NCBI RefSeq assembly: GCF_000143535.2
Contig: NC_037311.1
Location: 1,364,001 to 1,428,000 of the forward strand
Length of the DNA stretch: 64,000 nucleotides
From: Botrytis cinerea B05.10
Lineage: Eukaryota; Ascomycota; Leotiomycetes; Helotiales; Sclerotiniaceae
Direction: 5' to 3'
Part shown: positions 1-12,746 of the stretch, in pieces
Numbering within the stretch: the stretch's first letter is position 1
Layout of the letters: every line of letters starts with the position of its first letter
Program-made: the position numbers and the translations under genes
Notes under the pieces: model-generated
Databases searched by the model: none
Seen by the model: only the letters and a program-made list of their open reading frames with translations
Told to the model about the DNA's origin: nothing

Positions 1-29
1 AACGGTTGATTTGATACCAATCCTTCGAA

Positions 30-1579
30 ATGATATTAGAAGAGCAAAGATTCCTCCACGAGGATCTTGAGAGGCTTGAGCAAGGTATCGCTGATAGAGT
101 AGCTGAAGATCCAAAACAGGTAAGAATTGAAGCCATTTGCCTTTCATCAGTCAACCAATCTAACTTATTATCAAGGTTCGAGAACGTTTGAATCGAGACC
201 ATCAAGTCGGGCACTTCCTGGATCGAATTCAAGACCAGTCCAAACGTTTACTAGACATATACAAAGATGTAGATGGAGTACGAAGTAAAGAGATCCAATC
301 CATATCGACCGGCGAACCACTGGAAGAATTCTACAAGCAGCTTGGGGAAATCAAGAGTTTCCATCAAAGATACCCGAATGAACCTGTTGAGAACCTTGAA
401 AAGGCTTACAAGAAGAAAGCACCTATGGAAGGGGAGACTGCTACATCAGAAATCGATAACATGTTCACTGGAGAGGAAGCATTTGGTCGATTCCTAGATC
501 TCACTACAATTCACGAATTATTCTTAAATCTCCCTAATATTAAACGTCTTTCCTATCTACAATACCTGGATAATTTCGATTCGTTCGCACCTCCAACGTG
601 TCCCGTGAAACGTCCAGATAAGATGACCGATCAATACTTCGCATACGTTGGGGAACTAGCAAATTATCTGGAAAGCTTCATGCGCCGAACAAGGCCATTG
701 GAGAATTTGGAAAAATTGTTTGCGAGCGTTGAGGAAGATTTTGAAAAGGCATGGAAAGATAATGATGTTCCCGGATGGAAACTTGAGATTACAGCACCCG
801 TTAATGGATCAAGTGCATCTGGAATATGGTGCGCAGATTGTGAGAAGGAGTTTAAGAATGAAAACGTGTATAAGGGTCACTTACCAGGAAAGAAGCATGT
901 TCGAGCCGCAGAAGCGCGAGCAGCGCGAATGGCCGAAACAGGAGAGGACAGCAATGGTGCCACACAACCAACACTATCCACATCCCGTCTGAAGGAACGT
1001 GCCATAGCGGAGCGAGAATACAGAGTAAGACGTCTCGCAGCTGCCATGACACAGGAAAGAAGTGATACTCGAGTCAACGTCGAACGAAAGCAGGGTATGA
1101 CCGAACGTGAGCGACAAATGGAGCTTGATGCGTTATTTTCCGAGACAGCTGCAACACCTCGAGAGGGAGATTCGGACAGCGAATCAGATAGTGATGACAA
1201 GGTCTACAACCCACTGAAGCTACCATTGGCCTGGGATGGCAAACCTATTCCTTTCTGGCTTTACAAACTTCATGGACTCGGTGTTGAGTTCAGATGTGAG
1301 ATTTGTGGAGACTATGTTTACATGGGCAGAAGAGCTTTTGATAAGCATTTTAATGAGGCTCGTCATATTTTTGGATTGAAGTGCTTGGGAATCACAAATA
1401 CCACATTGTTCCGCGAGATCACGGGAATTGACGATGCGTTGAAGCTGTGGGATAAATTGCAAAGAGAAAAGAAGAAAGGAAAGGCTGAAGAAACTGGCGT
1501 TGTTCAAATGGAGGATGCAGAGGGAAACGTTATGCCTGAGAAGGTTTACTATGATTTACAAAAGCAAGGCTTACTATAG
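30..1579 (+). CDS. PRP9: Splicing factor 3a subunit 3 (Prp9/Sap61/SF3A3)
   Basis: Subunit of the SF3a complex of the U2 snRNP, needed for prespliceosome assembly in the nucleus. Two exons: 30-119 and 176-1579, with a 56-nt intron whose donor is GTAAGA and which has a CTAAC branch point near its end; phase 0, 497 aa, close to the about 500 aa usual for the family. The N-terminus (MILEEQR...) is the typical acidic helical start. A first zinc finger of the U1/matrin type lies mid-protein (WCADCEKEF...GHLPGKKH), and a C-terminal C2H2 finger (CEICGDY...FDKHFNEARH) is followed by the family's LKCLGI block. Only 29 bases precede the ATG, so the promoter lies outside the window. The product call is confident; the start rests on the short first exon. 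Confidence 0.93.
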
Positions 1580-2869
1580 GTAGATGGCTTAATGGCGTCA
1601 ATTAAGGGTGTATAATAAGAATGCATGTATCATACCCATTACAGAGAAGATCACGCGATTTTTACTTCAAATTGACAACATTTTTTTCTGACTTTTCCGT
1701 GGAACCCGTTGTAACGCCTGCTTTTTCTGAGTAGCAGTACAAGTGTATACTACTTGCCGGTGCAGAATATTGATGATGGGTAATTCAGCGCTAGTGGTAC
1801 CATCAGCACGTTGTATTAACACTGATACTATGGTCTGAATTGCCAAGAACTCTAGAGTTGCACATTGGCTTTTTTGTATTTTTGATAGCTTCTCTCTGTC
1901 ACCCTAGTCTACTTTCAACAATGCTCCTCATTCAGTTCATCTCCACTTCTGACCCTCTAAAAATTTCAAATCTATCCCGTTCCCTGCGGGCGCTGGTGAA
2001 TGGCTTTCCTTCTCCTTGACTAAAGATCTCACTCGTATGGCTAGTTCCTACTTCAAAAGAAAATAAGAGCTGAAAATGCCATTTTGATACATAAACAGCG
2101 ATCACGGATTAACACTCGCTCTTCGAACGCAATTTATTGGTGATAGAATGTTGATAGAACGTTGATGTGCGCATGATCCCTCTCAAAAGCTATGCATCTC
2201 ATTTTAGCCATGCAGTCAAACTGCCTTAGGATTTGAAGTAGAGAGTTTTCAAGAAGGGTGTTGAACAGAGATTTGTGTAGCATGATACATACAAAACTTG
2301 TGTGTTGTTCTGTACAATCAGGCATACAAACCGGTTTGCATCCTCATCGTTTCTTGTATGTTAAACCATTTGTCTGGATGCACGGGTGTGCTTAGCGTTG
2401 TCGTTTTTCCAACTCTTACGGGAACAGAAGGGCGAGGGTGAATCTTTATAGTCAATTTCACTTCTTATGAGAGAGCCTCTGCTGTCGTCCCCTACAAGAA
2501 GTTTTGGCTAAGGGAGACACTTGAAAGTTGCATTTTATCAGACTAGTAACCCTAAGCGTAAATTTACCGCGTTTAATAAGCACGCGTATCAAAACTTAAT
2601 CGCCATTTTCGTTAAATCATTCTTTTCATACTCTATTTAAGGACGCAATTTATCTCAGGGTGCTTATTTTGGGTTTGCTATTCTGATTCATCTGCAACAT
2701 CATCGCTCAATAGTCGCAATTTCGATGATCGCAATCTCAATCTTAGATCCGACGCAAGTTTCATGTCAATCCCGCCATTTAATCGAAACAATGAACACCG
2801 CTCCCATAAGTAATAAATTCCCATTAGTAACTCCCCCATAAGCAATTCCTTCCGATATCCTGTTCCTCA
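1580..2869. other. Intergenic, convergent 3' regions
   Basis: About 1.3 kb between the 3' ends of PRP9 (+) and the SET/MYND gene (-). I see no convincing coding frame, RNA gene or repeat here; the short open frames are of chance length. Confidence 0.6.
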
Positions 2870-5440
2870 TCAAACCCTTACCATCTTTGGCATTCTTCCC
2901 GAGTCATTTTCCTCGGCACATTGTCCACAGCCACACCCAGCATCACTGAACCACTTTGTCAAGCTCATACGAACAGCCATTCTTTTATGACTTATGGCCC
3001 CATCTGCTAATTGTCCCATAGCTAACTTGGGCTGTTTTTCAATCTCCTCGGGACTGTAACCCCCCATACAATCACCCACGTAGCTGATCGTCAACTCTTC
3101 GCCTGCCTTAATATCTCTCATGGCCCTGCAACTCACACTACTACTTCCAGGTTTAAGCACCTCTTGGTTTGGTCCATCCCCAGCCACAAGTGCTGATATG
3201 TCTTCAGCTCCGTTTGAACATGTGCCTCTCCAGATCACGTTCTGTCTGCAACTATGGTTGAAGAACGAATAGCTGGGACTGACTACGATCAAATGCGATA
3301 TTACAGGTCCCGATTGGGGTGTACGTATGGAACGGAATGATTCATCCAGTTGAAGACCAGGAATGTCAATTGAGCTACTATTAGCGTTGTTCAACATGCG
3401 CCAGTACATTGTCTGGATCAGCTCCGGAGTCCAGATGTTTGCCAGAAACTTGGTTTTTCCTTCATGTATCTTTTTGACTGGTGAGAAAATGTTAATACCG
3501 AGATCACAGAGAATACGGGTGGGTGCGACTATGTTTTCCTGGTAGCACCAATTCTGGCTATGAATGGCTTGTTCGTCATCACTGGCGTAATTAGCTGTCA
3601 GCCTTGCCAGTAGTGGATGCTGCAAAGGGTTCTTCTGTGGGCTCGAATCTTTCGACCAGCCAGGTGTGCTTAGAACGATACACATTACGCGCAAAAACAT
3701 CCTAGGGTCCCATTCACTCTGATACATGCCAGTATTGTAGAGCCAAGAAAAATCGATACCACACTGAATCTTGTGATAACTTCCGATGGCGAGATCATGA
3801 CAGCCTTTGGAGCAGAATGATATGTTACATCCGCATGATGGTCGACAGATCTGGATTGGTTGTACGAAAGGGGGAGCAAGATGAGCATGACATGCGTCGC
3901 AAAATTGTCCAGTCGAAGGTGGGATATTTGAAACGCATGCATATGACTTATCGACTAAGACTGATTCTCCTTCTTCGATATCACGTGTGGCAAAAATACC
4001 CAGGGGCCCAACGTCTGCGTTCTTAGGAAGATCAGAAAGTGATTTGGATTTGGATGCTATACCTGGAGATCCGAAATCCACAGGTCGGACTTCTGCATTG
4101 AGAGAGTTGAATGTAGAGTTGACTTGTCTGACCAAACGGGGTGTTCGAACAAAGAGCTTTGGGGCCATCCACGGGTATTTCTTCTGATAAATTAATCCTG
4201 GTCGACTACTTGCAATGATATTGACGACTGACGCATTCTTGGCGTCTTCCACTGTCTCCTCATGTCTATTCTGGAAAGATTCAAGCAACAATGATTGCAG
4301 ATCGAGTAATTCGAAATCGTTAGGAAAATCCTCCAGGCCAAGTTTGACAACCGTCAAGCCATCCCAAAATGCCGCACAATGCATTAATCCTTGGACCAAA
4401 CAACGATAAGCTCGAAGACACATCGATTGTAGTTCGTCAATAATTATTACCGTCGAGCTCGTGTAAAGCCGAGTTGCAACAGCTGTGTATACTAAGCGAG
4501 AGAGCTCGGATTGTTGAGGAGTGACGGTTTGAAGCCCAGCCTTGATAAGAATAAGAGCGCGATACGCGTAATGGGATGAAGTGTCTTTGAAGGCAAGTGT
4601 GGAGTCTAGATTAGCAAGATCAATGTAGATGAAGGGATCATGGGGCGCAATGGTCATGTCATGAACAAGTGCTTTGCGGTAGAGAATGAGACCGTTGAGC
4701 AAATTCTGTTGAATGGATGATTAGTTGCCGCACTTAACATTTTGTGTGAAACTTGCCTCTTTCTGAAGTCCAATAGATTTTTCTGTGATAAGGTCAAATT
4801 GACATGTTCCAGTCCATTCGTGACGGATTTTAATCTTCTCGGCTTCCCCTTTGATGGTGTTAGGTGCGTGTTCCATTTGCGAGACTTCAGTCACAGAAGT
4901 GTAGTTGGCGCTATGGATGGATTCGGTTGGATCAACTAATACTGTAAGGCCCGTATCAGGATTGGTTGAAGGAGAGGTCATTGCTTCAGTGAGTCCTGGT
5001 TCTGTAATAGCCATTAACATGACCTCTGCGGCTTTCTCGGGTGATTCAGTCGCTGTAGGCTCCAGCGATTGGGGCAAATCCTTTTTGGGATGCTCGTCGA
5101 TCACTTCAAGTAGATCAACTTCTGAATTTTGGAATGCTTCCCTGCTGTCTGCAGCTTTCTGTTCATTCACAGGAATGAGCTCAAGAGTTGGATCTTTCCA
5201 TAGTGGGGAAGCGAGTCCAACCGTCTTCTTAGGCTCTGCCTTGTACTTAGAAGTAGGCTCTTCATCGTAAAGCGACGCAAAGATCAGCGCCACTTTCCTC
5301 TTGAATTTCTCGGGGTTCGAAATTCCGACTACGAGGGGAGAGACACCCGAAATAACGGCTTCGTGACCACATGGGGAGTTGGGAGGAGTGTCGATGAAGT
5401 CGATTTTGTTAGGAGAAGGTGGGGTGGTCTGCTCGGACAT
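2870..5440 (-). CDS. SET and MYND-type zinc finger protein with long N-terminal extension
   Basis: Probable lysine methyltransferase-like protein of the SMYD class; substrate unknown. Two exons read on the minus strand: 5440-4757 and 4705-2870, 839 aa. The 51-nt intron uses a GC donor (GCAAGT) and CAG acceptor; this is the only junction I found that keeps the frame, joining ...LQKE to NLLNGLIL. Residues 1-210 are Pro/Ser/Thr-rich and probably disordered. Residues 215-380 look helical and TPR-like. The split SET domain starts near residue 462 (GPLGIFATRDIEEGE). A MYND-like Cys cluster sits at about 497-543 (FCDAC...CGCNISFCSKGC...KIQC). The catalytic core has NHSC (711-714) and ISY (768-770), with a post-SET CGCGQC near 819-824. 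Both SET signatures are intact, so activity is plausible. Confidence 0.85.
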
Positions 5441-8400
5441 TATTGATATAATTTCAGTTGAAAATGATATGATGGGAGTGAGTTGGTAGATGATTAAATG
5501 ACCAAGTAATGAAGAGAAATCGGTATGTTTGCTAACAATATATGAGTGTGTCAGGTAATATTGAGTGTTGGAGTGGACCTAGATAGAAATGGATTAGATA
5601 TGGCTCATAGGAGGAACACAAGATAGTGTTTTAAGGAAGCAAATATCGAAAGAGACATCTTCAATACCAATACAACGTGAATATACGTGTTTGCGGCCAA
5701 CTTTTTGTTTGCAATATGAAGCGAGGGTGCTGCAGAATGCAAGTTTCCTGAAACCGATAGCCAACAAAGGCTCAGAATGGTGGGTGTAACAAAACAATAG
5801 GAGATAAGAGGCTTAAAATCGAAGACTTGAATAGCGCAGGTCTAAGGATAAGACAATCAGGATGCAGTTATCTCCAAAAGAAATTTGGCAGTAGTTGGTT
5901 CGCATGAGTATGGTAAGATATAAGGATAGATGCTTAAGTTGTTCTTCTGTGACGAAGACTTCTGAGTGCTGGAATACGGTTTTACTTCTCAGAGACTCAC
6001 ACCCTCTCAGGATGAAAGCCGATCCTTAAATAGAGGCTTAGGAAATCTTAGAGAGGAGGGAAGAGGAAATGAAAGTGGGGCTGAAGAAAACCGCTAGAAT
6101 TCTGATTCACCCTGATCAACAAAATGACTACATCCCCGCTATTTCGGCTGCGATGGTGTTGACAATGGTGACAGCGATATAAGCATAGACCCGAAGGATA
6201 ACAGCAAGACGTAAGTTCAAATTATTGTCATTATCAAGAACTTCTTAAAAGGCGATATATGTGAAACGAGAGTAAATAATATGGGAAATCTTCATCCCAT
6301 AGTGTTTCATGGTTAGAAATTCAACAACAGGGCGTACTCACTCAAGTAGGAGCCCCGGGCCAACAGCACGACACCAGCAAGATTCTCCTTGTTTAAGCGA
6401 AAACGGCATCACGAAATTTCGACAGTGAAAGAGCTCATCAAATATTGCTACCACGCCGCTCTACTGAATTCTTATAGTATCAATTAAAAGTCCAAATTGT
6501 AGTTGCATCTGAATCTTAGACTCTTGTGAAGTATTCTAAGTAAGAACAATGTGTTTTCAGAGGCGTGTGCTCATCCGCACTAGCAAAAGAGCGGGACATG
6601 GAGTACTAACATCCAATCAACCATCAATTGCCCGTCGCCAGAACTCAACAACAGTAGGCACAAGGCTTGCTAAAAGCTATTGCAATTTGCAATAACTGTC
6701 GATGACAACAAAAGTAGCGGAGAATAACTGCTTAAGTGACCTTTGGATGAAATATTCCCTTTTTCACCAGAGAGTGAAACCTTTTCGAAATAACCAAATG
6801 AAACAAGATATTGAAAAATCGCAAGGCATTTGTAGATTATATTTCGCTTCATTCAAAGTGGGAAAGAGGAGACTTGCCTTGATTGGGTGAATTCAAGCAG
6901 TCAGCTCAATCAATTCATGATCGATCGATAAATCGTTAAGGTGAATAAGTGCGCAAATGTTGTCAAACATTGAAAGGTTGTGCAGATAGTTAAATCATCT
7001 TGGTCATTCAATTAATAGCGCAAGTTGAATAAAAGAATCTACTGTATAATTGAGATTTTTTGAGGAGTAAAGAAAACGCGATACGGCAGCGAGAGTTAGG
7101 ATGGAAGTGAGTGTCGAAAACCACAGTCTTGTAATTGAAACGAAGTTACCAACAGAAGCTACTAAGCGATATCCAGAGTTAAGAATGGCGAAAAGTTATT
7201 CTGTTGGTAGGCTCTCGTTTACTATAAACTTTATAGAATAGTATTGAGAGGCAAAAATATCCTAGTGTCGAAAGTGAGCTTGAACCATAACGATTACTCT
7301 TCACTTTGGAAGTGAAACCCCGTTGTATTGGCAGAATTAGACGACCAAAAATAAAGAGAAGATTTCTATGACAAAACCCTCCTCGCTTTTGACACAAGAT
7401 CTTATTAAAATATAATCTTTAATCTGTATATGTTGTTGTGGCCAGGAGAAGCTGATTCGCTCGCAACTTTTGGTTCCAAGCTGAAGTTGTAAGAGATATT
7501 TTGTTAGATTGAGATCGAGAAAATACCAATAGCCCACAGGCTTTTTGCTTGATAGTCCTGAATATGTGTAAGATAGCATTGCGCACAATTGCAGTAAACG
7601 CACATTTGTATAGAAATAAAGCTGAGGCAAATTTCTAAGCTCAATGATACACGCTGAGACTAATGAGCAGTATTATTAGTTCGTAGTAAGTGCTCTGAAA
7701 GGGATATGGAGCTTTCGAACGAGAAATAAACATTTCACTTGAGATACATGACTGTTTGTATGAGTAGGATAAGAAAGACGTAGCACCCACTATTGCGTAG
7801 GTCCTGTATATCTAATTGTATTCTATCTAAAGAGCTAGCTATATACAGGGGATAGTAGACCTTATACAAGGTCTACTAGAAAGAGCTAGTCTCTTTCGCA
7901 TTCGCTTAAGGCTTTTAATTCATTGGCCATTGAATTGAAGTCATTCACTGCGTTCACACAATGACTGTGTAGTCAGCTATGTGGCATCTGTTTAGCGGGC
8001 TTACTGGTGTCCAAAGTTGAAGGTAGCATAAAAATTGCATGACAAATAAATTTCTCAAAATCAGTTGCTAGATCAGATTCCGTGAACTCGTTCGCTACCT
8101 GCCATTTTTGGGGGCTGTTCAACTTACTTCTATTTAATTCGCAGCTCTTGAGGAACGTTTTTGGTATAATTTTAATGGATAATACCTAGATATTGCGCCA
8201 AGTTCGACTTCTTAACAAACATGCGGCTCCTTATCTCCTCCTGCAGTTCCTGCGTATCACTACAGCCAAGATTCCTGTGTGAAGCTGCGGTTGTTTTTCA
8301 CATGAATAAAGAGCCGTTGCACATATCTAGTTAAAGATTCAATGTCTAGAAGAATATCTTTGCATCCAACGGTAAATCAAGATTTTTAGACAAGTACCAG

Positions 8401-8644
8401 AAGTGACAAATGTTTATATAGTCAACCCCCAATGTAGGGATAACAACAAACCACAAGATATAGCATGGAAAAGCCGCGTTGGGTCTTATTTCTAAAAGTT
8501 CAGAAATCTTACATAAATTGAACCTTAGAAAAGTGCATGGCATACAAGAGTATATAGCAGCAGGCGAGTTGAGTCGGTGTTGCTTCTACGTACTTAGTCT
8601 CTTCTCCGAATCAACTTTCTTGTTGTCTTCTACTATTGAATCGT
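5441..8644. other. Gene-poor intergenic region, 3.2 kb
   Basis: Upstream of the SET/MYND gene and downstream of the aldehyde dehydrogenase. No frame longer than about 100 codons, no domain-like sequence and no intron-linked exon series that I could find. It holds one copy of the dispersed repeat (7751-7962). The first few hundred bases beside 5440 presumably carry the SET/MYND promoter. Confidence 0.55.
7751..7962. repeat. Dispersed repeat, copy A (with 11-bp hairpin)
   Basis: About 210 bases that align along their length with 17168-17375. The 3' end is a 37-base block (7926-7962) differing at one position from 17339-17375. Other shared blocks are GTAGGTCCT, TCTAAAGA, CTAGCTAT and TTTCGCATTCGCTTA. 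This copy has a perfect inverted repeat at 7853-7863 / 7868-7878 (TAGTAGACCTT with a 4-base loop). It encodes nothing obvious. Possible identities are a MITE, SINE or decayed transposon end. Confidence 0.75.
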
Positions 8645-10336
8645 TTAAATCTTGGCCTTCGCTTTGGGTAACCAGACACTCTGTGTATTACACCAATGCT
8701 TCAATCCCACTAATCCCCATGTCATTCCAATCCCGCTGTTCTTGAATCCTCCAAACGGAACTTTTGCACTAAGATAAAAATGAGCATTCACCCACACACT
8801 TCCAGCCTGTAATTCCCGAGCCATCTTCTCAGCCCTCGTGACATCTTTGCTCCAGACCGAGGAGCCCAATCCTGTATTGGTATCATTGACCCTGTCTACA
8901 ATAGCCTCATCAGAGCCGCTCCATTTAAGAACAGGGAAAATGGGACCAAAGGGCTCAAGCTGTACGATTCTTTCGGTGTCGGGCGGGTTATCGATGATGG
9001 TTGGCTGGACAAAATAACCTTTGCTCAATGTTTCGTTCGCCTTAATGCCATCATTTGAACCCCCAAGAGCGACTTTAAGTCCGTTCTTTACGATGTCGTC
9101 GTAGAAAGTTTGTACAGTGTCCATTTGCGCTTTGCTTTGCAACGGGCCCACCCAGCTTGTGGGATCAGCCCCAGGTCCAACTTTTAGTTTGGGAATATAA
9201 GCTACGAGGGCCGACATGAACTCGTCGTAAATGTCTGCATGGACGTATAAACGCTTTATATCCATGCAAATCTGACCGGAATTCATCAATGCGAGATGAG
9301 CGACCTGTTTGATGCATCTATTAGCTCAGTCTGGAGTGGAAGAACGGCTTCTTTCTACTCCAAGTCCTTCACATTGTGATTATTCAAATTCAAACCTCTC
9401 AGGGAGGGGAGTAGATGACATTATCAGAAAAGGATGCCCTTAACGTACCTGAGGAACCACGGATGCGATATCGACATCTTCACACACAATACACGAATCA
9501 TTCCCACCCAATTCTAAGGTAACTCGCTTCAAAGTTTTAGAACAACTTTCCATGACCTTTTTACCCGTTGCGATGCTCCCAGTAAATGCAATTTTGTCAA
9601 TACCAGGATGAATTGTACACATGGGTCCGAATTCGTGCCCACCGCTCAAGGCCTGCACTATTCCTGGAGGGAAGAATTTGTTTGCTAATTCCACGATCTT
9701 AAGCCCACAATATGGTGTGTCGGGACTAGGCTTTATGATAATTGCATTCCCGGCCCATACCGAAGGCACTAGCTTTCCCATCGCAAGCAGAATCGGATAG
9801 TTCCAAGGTACTATTCCACACGTTACTCCAATCGGGACATATCTCACACTTGCGACCATGGTGTCGGTCTCTGCAACAACTTCCTCAGTAAGCAAGAGCT
9901 CGGTGGTTTCTCGAATCATGGCTAAACCGCGAGCAAACTCGTCATGAGCAAGGAATTTAGCTTTTCCTTGCTCCATGATAACTAGATCAACGAATTCCGA
10001 TTCGTAGCTCTCGAACGCATCAGCGAATGCGAGGGTGATAGCGCGACGCTCTGTGATGGAGGTACGAGCCCAGGACTTTTGAGCTGTCTTCGCTGCACGC
10101 ACAGCTTCATCAAGTTCCGTGATGGTGGAGAGTGGAACTGCAGGATTGGGCTCGCCAGTAGCTGGATTGATGCCATGTCTATTTTGTGTTGTTTTGCACA
10201 ATTTTCCATCAATTGTGTTTTGGAAGGTCTGGGGTGATGTCAGCTATGAATATCTTATCATCAACTTCAGCGATAACCAGATGAAATTCAATCTCACCAC
10301 AAAATCCATCCTGTTGTCTGTATTATTTAACACCAT
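8645..10336 (-). CDS. NAD(P)-dependent aldehyde dehydrogenase
   Basis: Oxidises an aldehyde to the acid; the substrate cannot be told from sequence. Three exons: 10336-10298, 10228-9449, 9304-8645 (introns of 69 and 144 nt), giving 492 aa, the usual length for the superfamily. The first exon encodes only 13 residues (MVLNNTDNRMDFV) and joins in phase to TFQNTIDGK, the normal N-terminal strand. Visible hallmarks: IVPWNYP for cofactor binding, the FTGS...G loop near 228-235, general base Glu in LELGG (about 252), and nucleophile Cys in NSGQIC (about 286). The C-terminus PFGGFKNSGIG is standard. It resembles the succinate-semialdehyde/betaine-aldehyde group, with a Met-Asp after the catalytic Cys where small residues are more usual. 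The first-exon call is less sure than the rest. Confidence 0.9.
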
Positions 10337-10973
10337 TTTCAATCCTCACAAAAAACCAAGCAGTTCAATCGGAGTTCAAAGAACAAGCTCAATGCGAATA
10401 CAATTAACGAAACACCATTATTCGAAAGGAAAACCTCACCATTTAAGCCAAGTCAGCAAGTACTCATTACCCCTCAAATGAGCATATCTTCATCCGCAGC
10501 TGAACATTCCTTGTGGCATTAAGTGATGGAACACAGCGATGTAATTGGCCTCTTGTATTCCCCGCACCACTGTGTACTCGGGCCAAGATACCCACAATGA
10601 ACACAACGGTACTGAAAAGGCATAAACCTGGTGGTACAGCAATTCTTAAGTATGTTGAGGACCGCTTACATGCGGGAAGACTGCCTGCAGGTAAAATCTA
10701 TCTCAAACTGCCCGCTTGCCGTACCGGTGTAATTGAAGTTTTTCAATGTAGCACCACTTTAGTCAGTGTAACTACTTCTCAGAAGTACTAACGACCGGGG
10801 GTTTGAAACTATAAGGCGCACAGGCTTCACGGGCAATGACTTCGCAGTCGGTCTAATGGTGTTGTATTATTGTATCAAAATTCGTAGAGTTAAGTCCAAT
10901 TCGATCCTGTCGAGGTATCTGCTCATCATCATTATATTATAATCTTACATCGCCAACCCAAACCAAAAGGGTA
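10337..10973. other. Intergenic 637 bases
   Basis: Promoter side of the aldehyde dehydrogenase and 3' flank of the rhodopsin-domain gene. A plus-strand frame of 92 codons (10513-10791; first ATG at 10597) exists but has no recognisable domain and no supporting exons. I do not call it a gene. Confidence 0.5.
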
Positions 10974-12746
10974 CTATAATGCTGACGATCCTTTGCCCCC
11001 ATGTATTTTACTCATCCGAACACTGCTGATTTTTGTATTGGTCGTCTTCGTGATGCCCATTCCCCAAACAGAATCCTCTTCGCTACTGAGACTCCTCGCA
11101 TCGCTTGTGTCTCTATTTGCCCCTTTCCCTCCACTGAATTTGCCTACATGCTTAGATATCCGCTTGCTATGTGGCTTTCCCCGAGGGTTTCCAAGTTCTA
11201 AATCGATCTCATGCGGTTTCCCATCATCTTGATGCTGTGATTGTTCATCCGAGGAAAAATCGTAGACATCGCTAGTCGCGTTCTGCTTCCCCGTTGCAAT
11301 AGTTGTTGTAACACCCGAGTTTAAAGGAATGTCGTCTCTGAGTTTGCAATCGTCGGCATCCCTTCCTGTGCTACCCATTTTCGAACCTCCCAAATTTGTG
11401 TTCTGGCTTTTTTGCTTGATGTATCCACCGCTTTTAGCATCTCCATACCCACCCCAGTTTTTGCTAATGTTACTGGGACCTTTAGTCGAGCTACCAAAAA
11501 GCCTGGTGCGTGCAAAGAAATTGCGAAAGAGAGGACGTAGAGTAGCGACTGAACAAGCCGTAATGCCGATACCTGTTTCGACAGTTGACCAGATAGCTAC
11601 ATCGACAGTTGCGAAGAGGAAATCGGCTATATTTGAAAGATCGTGAAGGTATGGAATACGAACTATGGTTGCGGTAGAGGCTCTGTGTGATAATCATGTA
11701 AGTTTCATGCTAATCCTCCAGAACCCTAAGTGAAAACGAGGCTTGGGATGGTGACAAGAAGTAAAAGGCACGTACATAGCACCCATGGATAGAATAATTG
11801 CCACACTGATCTTATCTCTAGGCGTCATTTGAAGATTCCACACTACCCATATCGGGATCAAACTCAAAATCCAGTCCGTGGCGCAGGTTATAGCGCTATA
11901 TGCATATCCCGCATCGACCGGAACGTTGGCATTTATACACTTTCCTGTTCCGCCCGTATACTTCGTCCAGAAATAGTTTGAAGGCTGACATTGAAATATA
12001 AAGACAAGAAAGTAGAAGATGCCACCGATTTCACACATCACAAGAGTGCCGAGAATGATGTAGCGATGGAGTGGTACGCTCGAAAGGCGCAGGAGGAAAA
12101 CTGCAATAGAGAGCTTAAGGGCCATGTTGGAGACGACATAGACTGGCTCGCATAGCCACCAATACTGTTCAGATGTCAGAAAAAGCTCAACAAGAGAACG
12201 GTGTCATTTGGAAGGAGGCCTAGCCAAGTGAGCTTAGGAGTCCGGGATATCTTTGTTATGTGAATGTTCTCAGAACAAAGGGGCCCCATTGCTGTTTTCG
12301 TAGTCGATGCCGAAGGCCTGATCTGTTGGTATGGGAAAGAGGGGCCACATCATAATCAAGTAAGAATTGAGGAATTGAATTACCTTGAGACCGATTGGGA
12401 CATCTTCAGTTGGAATGTCCCAAATATGCTTACCACTTCCATAAGTTACAGCCGAGAGGGCGAATGTAGAATATACCATAAAAAATGCCTTTTCAAAAAC
12501 CAGTTAGCAAGCAGGACACCTCATAGCCATTCCAAGCATGTATCAGAACCAAAAGAGAAAACGAACCCAAGCAACAACAGCAAGCGTATCATCCCAACCA
12601 AAACTTTTGATAACAACCGCTCGGCAATATGTTCGCATCCAAACGGACAGTGTAGTTAACACAATAAACAGTATCACGACTCCTTGAATTTGTGACCCTC
12701 TGTCCTGATGTGACTCCGCCCGGACCGATAACTCCAAAGATTCCAT
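10974..12746 (-). CDS. Fungal rhodopsin-domain integral membrane protein
   Basis: Member of the large Pezizomycotina family of seven-helix membrane proteins sharing a rhodopsin-like domain (Fung_rhodopsin); ligand and function are unknown. Four exons: 12746-12567, 12488-12384, 12164-11776, 11682-10974; introns 78, 219 and 93 nt; 460 aa. Start chosen at MESLELS, the first ATG before the first helix. Family landmarks are GWDD after helix 1, YGSGKHIWD, YWWLCEPVY, FQCQPSNYFW, the Cys-Ile-Asn of the extracellular loop, ATDWILSLIPIWVVW and the terminal ATLRPLF. A roughly 170-residue hydrophilic Ser/Gly/Lys-rich tail follows and is probably cytoplasmic. The first donor is the less common GTTCGT, so that junction is the weakest. 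Confidence 0.85.

Noticed and set aside
12165..12383. Extra exon inside the 219-nt intron of the rhodopsin-domain gene
   Set aside because: The family normally runs straight from the LK before the intron to YWWLCE after it, so no exon is required.
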